From an uncultured Granulosicoccus sp. (lineage in GTDB: Bacteria > Pseudomonadota > Gammaproteobacteria > Granulosicoccales > Granulosicoccaceae), in contig CANLNQ010000003.1 in assembly GCA_947492525.1 (NCBI GenBank), forward strand, positions 1 through 64,000: a stretch of DNA of 64,000 nt, given 5' to 3'. The position numbers and the translations under genes are program-made. The notes beneath the pieces are model-generated. The model searched no databases and was not told the origin of the DNA. It was given only the letters and a program-made list of their open reading frames with translations. Shown one piece after another: positions 34,233 through 43,270 of this stretch (position 1 is its first letter; every line of letters begins with the position of its first letter).

Positions 34233-36257
34233 TTGTTACATCAGGAATTTTCCAGCAGTGAGCAGGCGGCTGAAGAGTCCGTCAAGGTATCGGCATTTCG
34301 TCATCGACATGCCCATCTGCTCAGCGCAGCTGCACTGAAGTGCCTGCAGAAAGCCAATACCGGGGTCGAGTCGGCTCTGGCGCCGCTGGAGGTCCGCGAT
34401 CAACAACTGTTCCGGCTGCGGCTAGCGAGATGGTTTCAGAACCTCTACGAAGGGCTCTTGCCGGTCTATGGGCAGAGAGCCGACTTTGACGATTTCATGG
34501 AAAGGCTGGTACTGCTGATGGCGCGCCATTACGTCGCACGGCCTGATGAATTGAAGGTCCTTGACGTCGAACGCGATCTGGAGCCGGACTGGTTTCAGCA
34601 TGAGAGCATGCTCGGCTATGTTTTCTATGTAGAGCAATTCGCCGGCGGCCTGCGCGAGGTCGGTGATCACCTGGACTATCTCGAGGAGATGGGCGCCAGC
34701 TATGTGCACCTGATGAAGGTCATGCAGTCTCGTGATGGTGAGAACGACGGCGGCTATGCCGTAACCGATTACCGGTCGGTGGATGCATCTCTGGGTACCA
34801 ACGAAGACCTGGAAGTGTTGTGTTCCGATCTCAGGGCCCGCGGCATGTCTGTTTGTATCGATCTCGTGCTCAATCATTGTGCCCAGGAACATCCCTGGGC
34901 CCAGGCAGCACAGAGCGGCGATGCGCACTATCAGGATTATTTCTACATGTACGACGATCGCAGTCTGCCTGATGCCTTCGAGCGAACTCTGCCAGAGGTC
35001 TTTCCGGAATTCGCCCCGGGGAACTTCACCCTCGACGAAAACAGCGGCAAATGGGTGTGGACGACCTTCAACCATTTTCAGTGGGATTTGAACTGGTCCA
35101 ATCCCGAGGTATTTCTGGAAATCGTGGAGGTGATGTTCGATCTGGCAAATCAGGGTGTGGAAGTGTTCAGGCTGGATGCAGTGGCGTTCATGTGGAAGCG
35201 CATGGGTACCGATTCGCAGAATCAGGAGGAGGTATTCGACCTGATGCAGGCACTGCGCACCTGCTCCAGAATCACCACACCGGCCGTCGCTCACAAGGCC
35301 GAAGCGATCGTTGCCCCTGATGATCTGATTCGCTATTTCGGCGTCGGGCGCCACCACGGCAAGGTGTCCAATTTCGCCTACCACAATTCATTGATGGTGC
35401 AGTTCTGGAGTTCTCTGGCAAGTCGGGATACCCGGCTCATGACGCGCGCACTGAGTGAGTTTCCGAGAACACCCAACTCGATTGCCTGGGGGACGTATCT
35501 GCGCTGCCATGACGATATCGGCTGGGCCATCGCCGATGACGATGCTGAATCGGTAGGGCTCAACGGCGCTGCACATCGGCATTTCCTGTCAAGCTTCTAC
35601 GCCGGTGAATTCGAGGGTAGCTTTGCCCGAGGTGGGGTTTTCCAGTTCAACAAGGCGACGGGTGATCGCCGAATCAACGGTACGCTTGCCAGCCTGTCAG
35701 GACTGGAACAGGCGATCGAGTGGGGCAATGACGAACTGGCAGATCTGGCCATCGAGAGAATTCTGCTCGGGCACGCGCTCATCTGTGGTTTTGGCGGTCT
35801 TCCGTTGATATACATGGGTGATGAGTTGGGACTGCTGAATGACTACCGGTATGTCGACAAACCGGATCACGCGGGTGACAGTCGCTGGATGCACCGACCG
35901 GTCATGGATTGGGAGAAGGCGGAGCGGCGTCATGATCTGACCACCATCGAGGGCCGTCTGTATTCCGGTCTGAGTCATATCGTGAGAGTCCGGCGCAAGA
36001 CCTCCCAGCTCAATGCGCGCTATGACACGGATATCGTGGATACCGGGCATCCCCATGTCTTTGCCATTGCCAATCGTCACCCCCTGGGGACACTGGCCTG
36101 TGTCTACAACTTCACGGAAAGTACGCAGTATCTCAATATCCAACCGCTGTACGATTCAGGCGTGGTCGAGCTCTATGACAAGCTCAGCGCACGCGAGCTC
36201 AGCGTATACAATGATGTGATCGAGCTGGCGCCTTATGCCAGGCTCTGGATAAGCTGA
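34233..36257 (+). CDS. Amylosucrase-type GH13 alpha-glucanotransferase
   Basis: Acts on sucrose, releasing fructose and extending alpha-1,4-glucan or hydrolysing. 674 residues from TTG 34233, preceded by GGGAG. The helical N-terminal domain and (beta/alpha)8 barrel match Neisseria amylosucrase: NDGGYAVTDYRSVD, DLVLNHCAQEHPWAQ, WVWTTFNHFQWDLNW, nucleophile Asp in VFRLDAVAFMWKRMGT, acid/base Glu in HKAEAIVAPDD, transition-state Asp in RCHDDIGWAI, and LPLIYMGDELGLLND. No signal peptide, so cytoplasmic. It could supply glycogen-like polymer from imported sucrose; sucrose hydrolase is the alternative activity. No sucrose uptake gene is next to it. Confidence 0.9.
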   Translation: MLHQEFSSSEQAAEESVKVSAFRHRHAHLLSAAALKCLQKANTGVESALAPLEVRDQQLFRLRLARWFQNLYEGLLPVYGQRADFDDFMERLVLLMARHYVARPDELKVLDVERDLEPDWFQHESMLGYVFYVEQFAGGLREVGDHLDYLEEMGASYVHLMKVMQSRDGENDGGYAVTDYRSVDASLGTNEDLEVLCSDLRARGMSVCIDLVLNHCAQEHPWAQAAQSGDAHYQDYFYMYDDRSLPDAFERTLPEVFPEFAPGNFTLDENSGKWVWTTFNHFQWDLNWSNPEVFLEIVEVMFDLANQGVEVFRLDAVAFMWKRMGTDSQNQEEVFDLMQALRTCSRITTPAVAHKAEAIVAPDDLIRYFGVGRHHGKVSNFAYHNSLMVQFWSSLASRDTRLMTRALSEFPRTPNSIAWGTYLRCHDDIGWAIADDDAESVGLNGAAHRHFLSSFYAGEFEGSFARGGVFQFNKATGDRRINGTLASLSGLEQAIEWGNDELADLAIERILLGHALICGFGGLPLIYMGDELGLLNDYRYVDKPDHAGDSRWMHRPVMDWEKAERRHDLTTIEGRLYSGLSHIVRVRRKTSQLNARYDTDIVDTGHPHVFAIANRHPLGTLACVYNFTESTQYLNIQPLYDSGVVELYDKLSARELSVYNDVIELAPYARLWIS

Positions 36258-36296
36258 TATGTCACCCACACGAGAGTCACTGACAAATTGAACACG

Positions 36297-36830
36297 ATGA
36301 AGACGTCTGCCATTCTCATCACGGTATCGGGCCCTGACCAACCGGGAATGGTCAATGCGCTTGCAGAGGCCGTCGCTGGTCAGCAGGGCAATTGGCTTGA
36401 GAGTCGCATGGCCAATCTGGGCGGACAATTTGCCGGAATCATACGGGTGGAAGTTGAACAATCCCGACAAGAGGCCTTGTTGGCAGCGGTGCAAGCGCTC
36501 GACTCATCTGCCCTGCAGGTTTCGCTGAAGGCGGTCGAAGATGTCGGTATTGCGCCGGCTGGTCGTGAGGTAGAGCTGGAACTGCTGGGTCAGGATCATC
36601 CGGGTATCGTGCGGGATATCAGTCGGATGTTGTCGGAAGCCGGGGTTAGCGTGCAGGCGTTTGATTCATGGCTGGAGGACGCTTCCATGGCCGGCGGTGT
36701 GTTGTTCCATGCCACCGCACAATTGATTCTTCCCGAAGGGCTGACCACCGGGCAATTGCACGATCGGATGCAGACACTCTCGGACAGTCTGATGGTGGAC
36801 ATTCATCTGTCAGAGCAGGAGAGTGACTGA
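36297..36830 (+). CDS. Tandem ACT-domain protein, glycine-cleavage regulator GcvR-like
   Basis: 177 residues from ATG 36297 (MKTSAILITVSGPDQPGMVN). Two ACT domains are seen. The first has SGPDQPGMVNALAEAVA and NWLESRMANLGGQFAGI (like GcvR DSRLAMLGEEFTF). The second has LGQDHPGIVRDISRMLSEAG. E. coli GcvR binds GcvA and glycine to repress the gcv operon. Other tandem-ACT proteins have unknown targets. It starts 39 bases after the amylosucrase stop, so it may share its transcript, but no functional link is evident. Confidence 0.8.
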   Translation: MKTSAILITVSGPDQPGMVNALAEAVAGQQGNWLESRMANLGGQFAGIIRVEVEQSRQEALLAAVQALDSSALQVSLKAVEDVGIAPAGREVELELLGQDHPGIVRDISRMLSEAGVSVQAFDSWLEDASMAGGVLFHATAQLILPEGLTTGQLHDRMQTLSDSLMVDIHLSEQESD

Positions 36831-36947
36831 GTGACGCTGCCGAAGGGTGAGCCAGCAGGCAGCCCTCCGCGCTGTTGCTCGCTCTCAAGGTATGCCCGAT
36901 ACCTTTTCGAGCTCGCGCCCGGCGGCTGGCTGCCTGAAGACTCGCTG

Positions 36948-36975
36948 AATGAATGCGTTGTATGAAACAGTACAC
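36948..36975. repeat. 28-bp element, copy 2 (first copy at 31824-31851)
   Basis: Same 18-base core TTGTATGAAACAGTACAC (36958-36975) with the flanking AATGAAtGCg. Here it lies in the 176-base gap between the convergent gcvR-like and livM genes, where no promoter for either gene is expected. That favours a dispersed repeat or an antisense/small-RNA promoter over a simple operator. Confidence 0.75.
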
Positions 36976-37006
36976 CAGCCCGGCAAGATGACGTCCTGCA
37001 CGCGCA

Positions 37007-38320
37007 TCAGTGATGCGCGTTCTTCTCGGGGATCAATCCACGCGGGCTGAATCGCAAGGTCAGAAGCAGGATGAGGCCCATGGTCATGAGGCGCATATGC
37101 TGTGCCGAGTCGATCAGATGGGTTCGCAGTGCGCTATCGCTGTCCATCTGGGAGGTGAGGGTGTCCATCAGCCAGATACCCATGGGCTCCGACTGTATCC
37201 AGAAGAACCAGATGACAAAACCACCGAGTATCGCCCCCCAGTTGTTCCCGGAACCGCCCACGATGACCATGACCCAGATCAGAAACGTGAAGCGCAGAGG
37301 TTGGTAACTGGAGGGAGTCAACTGTCCATCGAGGGTCGTCAGCATGGCGCCCGCAATACCCACGACCACGGAACCGAGTACGAAGACCTGCAGGTGTCTG
37401 GCCTTGACATCCTTGCCCATGGCTTCGGAGGATATCTCGTTGTCGCGGATGGCTCGCATCATTCGTCCCCACGGGGAACGCAGGGCCTTTTCCGACAGAT
37501 ACAGGATCACCAACAGCACCAGGCCGAACAGGCCTGCGTAGCACAGCTTCACGAAGATGCTGGAAAAGGTGACCGGGTCTGTCTCGAGACGAGTGCACAA
37601 CTGGATGAACCAGTCGCTCTGCTGCAGGTTGATCTCGTAGGGCACCGGGCGAGGCAGTCCCACCACGTTCTTGACGCCCCGCGTCATCCAGTCTTCGTTC
37701 TTGAGCATGGCCACGATGATTTCCGATATGCCAAGCGTGGCAATCGCCAGATAATCTGCCCGCAGACCCAGCGTGATCTTGCCGACGAGCCAGGCGGCGG
37801 CGCCCGCCAGAACGCCACCGACCGGCCAGGCCAGCAGTATGGGCAGACCCAATCCACCCAGGTAGCCGGAGGCTGCCGGGTTGACCTTTTCGATGACATC
37901 ACTGGCGGGGTCGAAAAAGCTTCGCATGACGAAGTATCCGACAAGGCTGGTCAGCACGACGATGAACAGACGGAACCGTTTTCCGTGCATCCGTCGGTAC
38001 GACATCACGGCAAGTACCACCGTCAGGATCAACGAGCCGATGCCTGCGATGACGCCGAGACCACCGGCCGACCAGGCCTCGCGCACCGGCGGCATCGAGA
38101 TCAGCATGGCAGCCAATCCACCCAACGCAGCAAAGCCCATGATGCCGACGTTGAAGAGCCCGGCATACCCCCACTGGATGTTGACTCCCAGGGCCATGAT
38201 CGCCGAGATGATGCACAGATTGATGATGGAAAGAGCCAGATTCCAGCTCTGGAATTCTCCGACAAGGGCAATCAGACTGCCGATGATCAGAAAATAGACG
38301 ACGTTGCGCATCGAACTCAT
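37007..38320 (-). CDS. livM: Branched-chain amino acid ABC transporter permease LivM
   Basis: 437 residues with about ten membrane helices. LivM signatures: IMALGVNIQWGYAGLFNVGI, LRADYLAIATLGISEII, WGRMMRAIRDNEISSEAMGKDV (EAA-like coupling loop), VFVLGSVVVGIAGAM and WVMVIVGGSGNNWGAILGG. It forms the inner-membrane channel with LivH. It is last in the operon livK-livG-livF-livH-livM and its ATG overlaps the livH stop by four bases. Substrate could be leucine-type amino acids or another small amide. Confidence 0.93.
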   Translation of the reverse strand: MSSMRNVVYFLIIGSLIALVGEFQSWNLALSIINLCIISAIMALGVNIQWGYAGLFNVGIMGFAALGGLAAMLISMPPVREAWSAGGLGVIAGIGSLILTVVLAVMSYRRMHGKRFRLFIVVLTSLVGYFVMRSFFDPASDVIEKVNPAASGYLGGLGLPILLAWPVGGVLAGAAAWLVGKITLGLRADYLAIATLGISEIIVAMLKNEDWMTRGVKNVVGLPRPVPYEINLQQSDWFIQLCTRLETDPVTFSSIFVKLCYAGLFGLVLLVILYLSEKALRSPWGRMMRAIRDNEISSEAMGKDVKARHLQVFVLGSVVVGIAGAMLTTLDGQLTPSSYQPLRFTFLIWVMVIVGGSGNNWGAILGGFVIWFFWIQSEPMGIWLMDTLTSQMDSDSALRTHLIDSAQHMRLMTMGLILLLTLRFSPRGLIPEKNAHH

Positions 38321-39327
38321 ACTCCTGTCCCCTTGAAGATTCCGTTGGGTCTCACCAGTAGAACAAGCAAGAGGATCACGAAACTGACTGCAAATTTGTA
38401 ATCGGTGGACAACAGCTGTACCAATCCATCGGGTACCCAGTCGCCGGGAACCAGATAGGCAATGACCCGCTTGTAGGCGTAGGTAATCATGATCTCGGAA
38501 AAGGCGATGACAAAGCCACCGGCGATTGCACCCAATGGGTTGCCGAGACCTCCCACGATGGCGGCCGCGAAGATCGGCAGCAGGAGCTGGAAGTAGGTGA
38601 ATGGCTTGAAGGATTTATCCAGGCCATACAGCGTACCGGCAATGGTTGCCAATGCGGCTGCGAGTATCCAGGTGATGGCCACGACACGGTCGGGATTGAT
38701 ACCGGATAGCAAGGCCAGATCCTCGTTGTCGGAATAGGCTCGCATGGATTTGCCGGATCGCGTCTTGTTGAGAAACCAGAAGAGCAGAGAGACCACGATG
38801 ATCATCGTGAAAAAGGTTATGCCCTGGCTCAATTTGACAGAGACGCCTTCTGACAGCCCGGTCAGATTCTTGAACTCGCGCGCCTTGATGATGAAGCGTT
38901 CTCCATCGGCAAAGTTCTGGTCATCCGGTCCGATGATGAAGCGAACGATGCCATTGGTGACGAACATGACGCCGACGGAGGCAATCAGGTAGATGACAGG
39001 GTCAGAGCGTTTGCTGCGGTAGAAGCGGTACACCAAGCGGTCAGTTGCCAGAACGTAGGCTGCACAGAAGATGATGCCGAAGGGCATGGCCAGCAGTGCA
39101 GTGGGCAAGGGTCCGAGGTGTATGCCCATCGACTGGAACCACCACGTGAACAGAATGGTGACCATGGTGCCGAAGGCCATGGTGTCGCCGTGAGCAAAAT
39201 TGGAGAAACGCAGGATTCCGAATACAAGCGTGACACCCAGTGCACCCAGTGCCAGTTGACTGCCGTAGGCCAGGGCCGGAACAAGAACGTAGTTGGAGAG
39301 CAGGGCCAGAGCGTTGAGAAGTTCCAT
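38317..39327 (-). CDS. livH: Branched-chain amino acid ABC transporter permease LivH
   Basis: 336 residues, eight or so membrane helices. LivH motifs: LALGALGVTLVFGILRFSNFAHGD, SVGVMFVTNGIVRFI, GKSMRAYSDNEDLALLSGINPD (coupling loop), AAALATIAGTLYGLD and FAAAIVGGLGNPLGAIAGG. It pairs with LivM. It starts two bases after livF ends, with the tight packing of a single translational unit. Confidence 0.94.
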   Translation of the reverse strand: MELLNALALLSNYVLVPALAYGSQLALGALGVTLVFGILRFSNFAHGDTMAFGTMVTILFTWWFQSMGIHLGPLPTALLAMPFGIIFCAAYVLATDRLVYRFYRSKRSDPVIYLIASVGVMFVTNGIVRFIIGPDDQNFADGERFIIKAREFKNLTGLSEGVSVKLSQGITFFTMIIVVSLLFWFLNKTRSGKSMRAYSDNEDLALLSGINPDRVVAITWILAAALATIAGTLYGLDKSFKPFTYFQLLLPIFAAAIVGGLGNPLGAIAGGFVIAFSEIMITYAYKRVIAYLVPGDWVPDGLVQLLSTDYKFAVSFVILLLVLLVRPNGIFKGTGV

Positions 39328-39329
39328 TA

Positions 39330-40034
39330 TCAGCCTCCTAGAAAGCTCTTGCGCACTTCCGGGTCGTTCATGAGTGCCTGGCCGGTGTCGGTAAAGCGAT
39401 TACGCCCCTGAACAAGCACATAGCCCTTGTCGGCTATGTTCAACGCCTGCCGGGCATTCTGCTCGACCATGAGAATCGGTAGTCCTGTACGAGCAATGTC
39501 GATGATGAGGTCGAACAGTTCATCCATGACAATGGGCGACACACCGGCGGTAGGCTCATCGAGCATGAGCAGCTTGGGCTTGGTCATCAGGGCTCTACCG
39601 ACGGCTACCTGTTGTCGCTGACCACCGGAAAGCTCTCCGGCATTCTGTCGGCGCTTCTGGCGCAGGATGGGAAAGAGCTCGTAGACCTCTTCCATGGTCC
39701 TGCTGATATCGTCGCGTCGCAGAAAGGCACCCATCTCCAGATTCTGTTCGACAGACATGGAGGGAAAGACGTTGTTGGTCTGCGGTACGAAGGCCATACC
39801 TCTGGCAACACGATCCTGAGGATTGAGGGCAGTGATGTCCTCGCCATCGAGTACCACGCTGCCGGTATGGATATTGAGCATGCCGAACACAGCCTTCATG
39901 GCCGTTGATTTGCCGGCACCATTGGGTCCGACGATGACGGCAATCTCACCGGATTCGACGGCGATGGTGCAGTCGTGCAGTATATCGACGCTGCCGTAAC
40001 CGCCTGTCATGCCCTGGGCAAGCAGAAAACTCAT
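39330..40034 (-). CDS. livF: ABC transporter ATPase LivF
   Basis: 234 residues. Walker A GPNGAGKST, LivF-specific FVPQTNNVFPSMSVEQNLEM, signature LSGGQRQQVAVGRALM, Walker B LLMLDEPTAGVSP and the switch region MVEQNARQAL (in place of His). It hydrolyses ATP with LivG to power uptake. The start overlaps the livG stop by four bases (ATGA). Confidence 0.95.
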   Translation of the reverse strand: MSFLLAQGMTGGYGSVDILHDCTIAVESGEIAVIVGPNGAGKSTAMKAVFGMLNIHTGSVVLDGEDITALNPQDRVARGMAFVPQTNNVFPSMSVEQNLEMGAFLRRDDISRTMEEVYELFPILRQKRRQNAGELSGGQRQQVAVGRALMTKPKLLMLDEPTAGVSPIVMDELFDLIIDIARTGLPILMVEQNARQALNIADKGYVLVQGRNRFTDTGQALMNDPEVRKSFLGG

Positions 40035-40807
40035 GAGGCCACCTTGTTTTTCAGACCGGTACCGAGATAGGCCTCGATAACGTGTTCATTGGCTTTGATT
40101 TCTGCCAGTGTGCCTTCTGCCAGCACGCTGCCTTCAGCCATGACGATGACCGGATCACAGAGCTTGTCGATGAAATCCATGTCGTGCTCAATCACGCAGA
40201 AGGTATACCCGCGTTCCTGATTGAGACGGATGATGGCGTCGCCGATGGTATTGAGCAAGGTGCGATTGACGCCGGCTCCGACTTCATCGAGGAAGACGAC
40301 CTTGGCATCGACCATCATGGTTCTGCCCAGTTCCAGCAGCTTCTTCTGTCCACCGGAGAGGTTGCCTGCAAGTTCGTTGGCCACATGTGATATTTCAAGA
40401 AAGTCGATGACCTCCTCTGCCTTTTCCCTGACACGTTGCTCCTGCTCACGCACCTTGCGTCCGTGAAACCAGACGTCGCGCAAGGACTCGCCTGGCTGAT
40501 CGGCCGGTACCATCATGAGATTCTCGCGAACGCTCAGTGTGGAAAACTCGTGGGCGATCTGGAAGGTACGCAGCATGCCCTTGTGAAACAATTCATGCGG
40601 AGGCAAGCCGGTGATGTCCTCGCCGTCGAGCAGAACGGTGCCGGCACTTGGCTTGTGGACACCGGCGATGACATTGAACAGCGTTGTCTTGCCTGCGCCA
40701 TTGGGGCCGATCAGTCCGGTGATGGAGCCTTTTCGAATGGACAGAGACGCGTTGTTGACAGCGGTGAAGCCACCGAATTTCTTGGTGAGGTTATCTACCT
40801 GGATCAT
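40031..40807 (-). CDS. livG: ABC transporter ATPase LivG
   Basis: 258 residues. Walker A GPNGAGKTT, LivG block DITGLPPHELFHKGMLRTFQ, signature LSGGQKKLLELGRTMM, Walker B VVFLDEVGAGVN and H-loop VIEHDMDFI. The Walker B reads DEV where DEP is usual; the catalytic Glu is intact, so it should be active. Separated from livK by 186 bases containing an intrinsic-terminator-like hairpin. Confidence 0.94.
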   Translation of the reverse strand: MIQVDNLTKKFGGFTAVNNASLSIRKGSITGLIGPNGAGKTTLFNVIAGVHKPSAGTVLLDGEDITGLPPHELFHKGMLRTFQIAHEFSTLSVRENLMMVPADQPGESLRDVWFHGRKVREQEQRVREKAEEVIDFLEISHVANELAGNLSGGQKKLLELGRTMMVDAKVVFLDEVGAGVNRTLLNTIGDAIIRLNQERGYTFCVIEHDMDFIDKLCDPVIVMAEGSVLAEGTLAEIKANEHVIEAYLGTGLKNKVAS

Positions 40808-40875
40808 GGTTTCGCTTTCGTGGAAGCCGTGGGCTCGTTGACAAGATCACCCGGGCAGTCCTGAAGGTAAGTGAC

Positions 40876-40906
40876 AAAAAAAGGGCGACCAGAAAACTGG
40901 CCACCC
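40876..40906 (-). terminator. Terminator-like hairpin between livK and livG
   Basis: GGGCGACCAG (40883-40892) pairs with CTGGCCACCC (40897-40906) around AAAA, with two non-Watson-Crick positions, and seven As (40876-40882) give a U7 tract on the minus strand. It sits just after livK, before livG. This suggests partial termination, so more binding protein is made than transporter, a common device in ABC operons. Confidence 0.8.
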
Positions 40907-40993
40907 TGTCTTGTCATGCTGCCCGTCGAACTCCTGGCAGGCTGCGGCAACAACATGGGGAGTAGAGCAGCGTGAAGGAGTAGGGGATGAGCT

Positions 40994-42181
40994 CTAGCGG
41001 TAACCGACGGTGGTCAGCTGCTCATCCGCGATCTCGATTTCACGGTAGTTGCCGGCACTCTCACCCGCACCGATCAGCTCGACATTGGAGGCACCGACAT
41101 AGTCGATCTCTCCGCCACCCGCCAGTATCTCGAGACCCTTGCCCAACTCACCCGGGAATATCTTTTCACCCGGTGCATTGGCCACATCCATGACCGAGTC
41201 CTTGTATTTCTGGGGATCGGTGGAGCCTGCTGCCTGCATGGCAAGTAGAATCAGTGCAGCCGCATCGTAGCTTTCGGCCGCGAATGGAGACGTGGAGTCG
41301 AAGCCTTCAGCCAGTTCGTTGAACATACCAGCGCCTTCGCTGTCCGTGCCGGGAGCCTGACCGAAGGATCCGTTCAGATCCGGGCCGATGGCTTCGGGCA
41401 GCGCGGTGCCAACCATGCCGTCAGGAAGAACGAAGGTGTCAAACGCGCCGGTATCCAGAGAACTCTGGATCATGCCCTTGCCGCCCTGATCGATATAGCC
41501 GGCCACCACGAGAATCTCGCCACCGGCAGCCGCCAGCGCTCCGACTTCTGCAGAGTAATCGGCCTTTCCATCTTCGTGAGAGGCGTTGATGGTGACCGTA
41601 CCGCCGGCCGCTTCGAAGGCTGCCTGAAAGGCGTCGGCCAGACCTTTACCGTAATCGTTGTTGGTGTAGGTCAGCGCCACTTCCTTGAAGCCTCGGTCCA
41701 TGATGATGTCGCTCATCACGACGCCCTGGCGCGCATCCGATGGCGCCGTGCGGAAAAACAGGCCGTTGTCTTCAACGGTGGACAGGGCTGGCGATGTTGC
41801 CGATGGCGATATCATGACCATGCCATTGGGAACTGCAACGTTGGTCAGTGCGGCGGTGGTGACTCCCGAACAATCGCCCCCCACCACACCTGCGACCTTT
41901 TCGACCGTGATGAGTCGTTCGATGGCTGCACTGGCCGCTGCCGCATCGATACACGTGGTGTCGGCTCGGACGGCCTCTACGGTTGTGCCTTCGAGCAGTT
42001 TGCCCGAAGCACTGACTTCGGCAATGGCCGTTTCGGCACCCGGTGCCATGTTGGCAACCAGAGATTCCAACGGACCGGTCAAGCCGAGAAATACACCGAT
42101 CTTGATCTCGTCTGCCGAGGCAACACCGGCGGTACTGGCAAGACTAGCGGCTACAGCCGCACTGATGATCAGTCTGTTCAT
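40994..42181 (-). CDS. livK: Periplasmic branched-chain amino acid binding protein LivK-type
   Basis: 395 residues from ATG 42181 (MNRLIISAAVAASLAS), which has GGAG nine bases upstream. ATG 42190 is too close to that site. The signal peptide ends at VASA-DEIKIG. The mature part is a type I periplasmic binding fold: IGVFLGLTGPLESL, VAGVVGGDCSGVTTA, ISPSATSPALS, FFRTAPSDARQG and ALTYTNNDYGKGLAD. It should deliver a branched-chain amino acid or related compound to LivHMGF. Its leader carries a long inverted repeat and a FadR-type GntR gene lies upstream. Confidence 0.93.
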   Translation of the reverse strand: MNRLIISAAVAASLASTAGVASADEIKIGVFLGLTGPLESLVANMAPGAETAIAEVSASGKLLEGTTVEAVRADTTCIDAAAASAAIERLITVEKVAGVVGGDCSGVTTAALTNVAVPNGMVMISPSATSPALSTVEDNGLFFRTAPSDARQGVVMSDIIMDRGFKEVALTYTNNDYGKGLADAFQAAFEAAGGTVTINASHEDGKADYSAEVGALAAAGGEILVVAGYIDQGGKGMIQSSLDTGAFDTFVLPDGMVGTALPEAIGPDLNGSFGQAPGTDSEGAGMFNELAEGFDSTSPFAAESYDAAALILLAMQAAGSTDPQKYKDSVMDVANAPGEKIFPGELGKGLEILAGGGEIDYVGASNVELIGAGESAGNYREIEIADEQLTTVGYR

Positions 42182-42279
42182 TTTCTGCATACTCCAACGT
42201 TGAGTGTTTCGACAGCGGGCGTCCCGTGCATGCCAGCGGGACGTTGCCATTTGAATCCCGGTAGCCATCCACGAGCACT

Positions 42280-42317
42280 GATCAGAATCAAAGCACGAAG
42301 CTTTGATCTTGCTGATC
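42280..42317. promoter_or_regulatory. Nested inverted repeat in the livK leader
   Basis: TCAAAGC (42288-42294) and GCTTTGA (42300-42306) are perfect complements around ACGAA, and outer arms GATCAG (42280-42285) and CTGATC (42312-42317) also pair. It lies about 100-135 bases upstream of livK. It could be an operator or an RNA hairpin in the leader. Confidence 0.5.
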
Positions 42318-42496
42318 ACGAAAGCTTTTCCAGGGTGGGGCAAGTATACCTGCGCATCATGGAAAGTGGTCCGTTTGGTCAGTAATCTGACGCATTGCAA
42401 CGAGGAATTTACAGGTCACTCTGACGACGATGTTGCCGATCCGCGAAACAGTTCACGGCCGACCGGTCCGACCGCCCTGTCTGTCATGACGAGAGT

Positions 42497-43186
42497 CTAG
42501 GCGTCGAAATAATCCTCATGATTCTCTTGTACCCAATCGATGGTGTCGTCCAGTCGTTGCAGGTGATGCTCTGTTCGCAGACAGAGCTGTTCGGCGTCGC
42601 GAGCCTGCAGACTGTCGAGTATCCTGAAGTGATCGTCGAGGATGGATTGCGCCGAAGCGGGATCCGTCAGGGACAGCATGCACAGACGATCCACCTTTGC
42701 CTTGCACTGGTCGATGATCTCGATCGCGTCGAGACAATCCGCCGCTTCGCACAGCAATTCGTGAAATTGCTTGTCGAGACGGTTGAAGTCCTTCAATACA
42801 CCGGTCTCGACACAGCTGGATTGCAGCTCCAGATTCTTCTGAAAGGCCTCGTCAAGGCTGCCGTCGTACAGGGAGCAGGCCCGTCGCGCGACTTGAAGTT
42901 CGACAGAGAGTCGTACGAATCTTGCCTGCCGTATCGATGACTTGGACATGCGTCGGACAATGGTTGCCTTCTGCGGACGGATCTCCACCAGCTGCAGATT
43001 GTCCAGACGGATCAAGGCCTCGCGAACCGGTTGTCGCGAGACATTGTATTGCTGGGCCACATTGGCTTCGGACAGCTTGGTGCCTGGCCGCAGTCGCATT
43101 TTTTCTATATCGATGCGAAGCTGATCGAACAGTTCATCAGCGGTGGTGCGACGCACCTGTTTGCTGTCTATGTCAGAGGTGTTCAT
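42497..43186 (-). CDS. GntR-family regulator with FCD (FadR-type) domain
   Basis: 229 residues. N-terminal winged HTH: LRIDIEKMRLRPGTKLSEAN followed by VSRQPVREALIRLDNLQLVE. The C-terminal FCD helical domain has the metal-binding pattern residues (Asp in FNRLDKQFHELL, then His in DDHFRILDSL and TEHHLQRL). Such regulators sense carboxylates or amino acids. It is immediately upstream of livK in the same direction, so control of the liv operon is the simplest guess. A TGGTATGACCA site typical of FCD regulators lies in its own promoter region. Confidence 0.92.
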   Translation of the reverse strand: MNTSDIDSKQVRRTTADELFDQLRIDIEKMRLRPGTKLSEANVAQQYNVSRQPVREALIRLDNLQLVEIRPQKATIVRRMSKSSIRQARFVRLSVELQVARRACSLYDGSLDEAFQKNLELQSSCVETGVLKDFNRLDKQFHELLCEAADCLDAIEIIDQCKAKVDRLCMLSLTDPASAQSILDDHFRILDSLQARDAEQLCLRTEHHLQRLDDTIDWVQENHEDYFDA

Positions 43187-43270
43187 CCATACCTCCGATA
43201 TGGAAATTCTGTGGCGTGGCAGCTCGAAATCATCTCGGGCACGGGTGTATCTTGTTGTCTTGTTTCTCTA

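Noticed and set aside
34004-34261. 85-codon frame in the amylosucrase leader
   Set aside because: No ribosome site or recognisable sequence, and it overlaps the amylosucrase start in another frame.
37010-38401. Long open frame on the plus strand opposite livM (about 460 codons)
   Set aside because: Gln/His/Asp-rich composition with no domain, fully antisense to a clear permease gene; a shadow of its codon bias.
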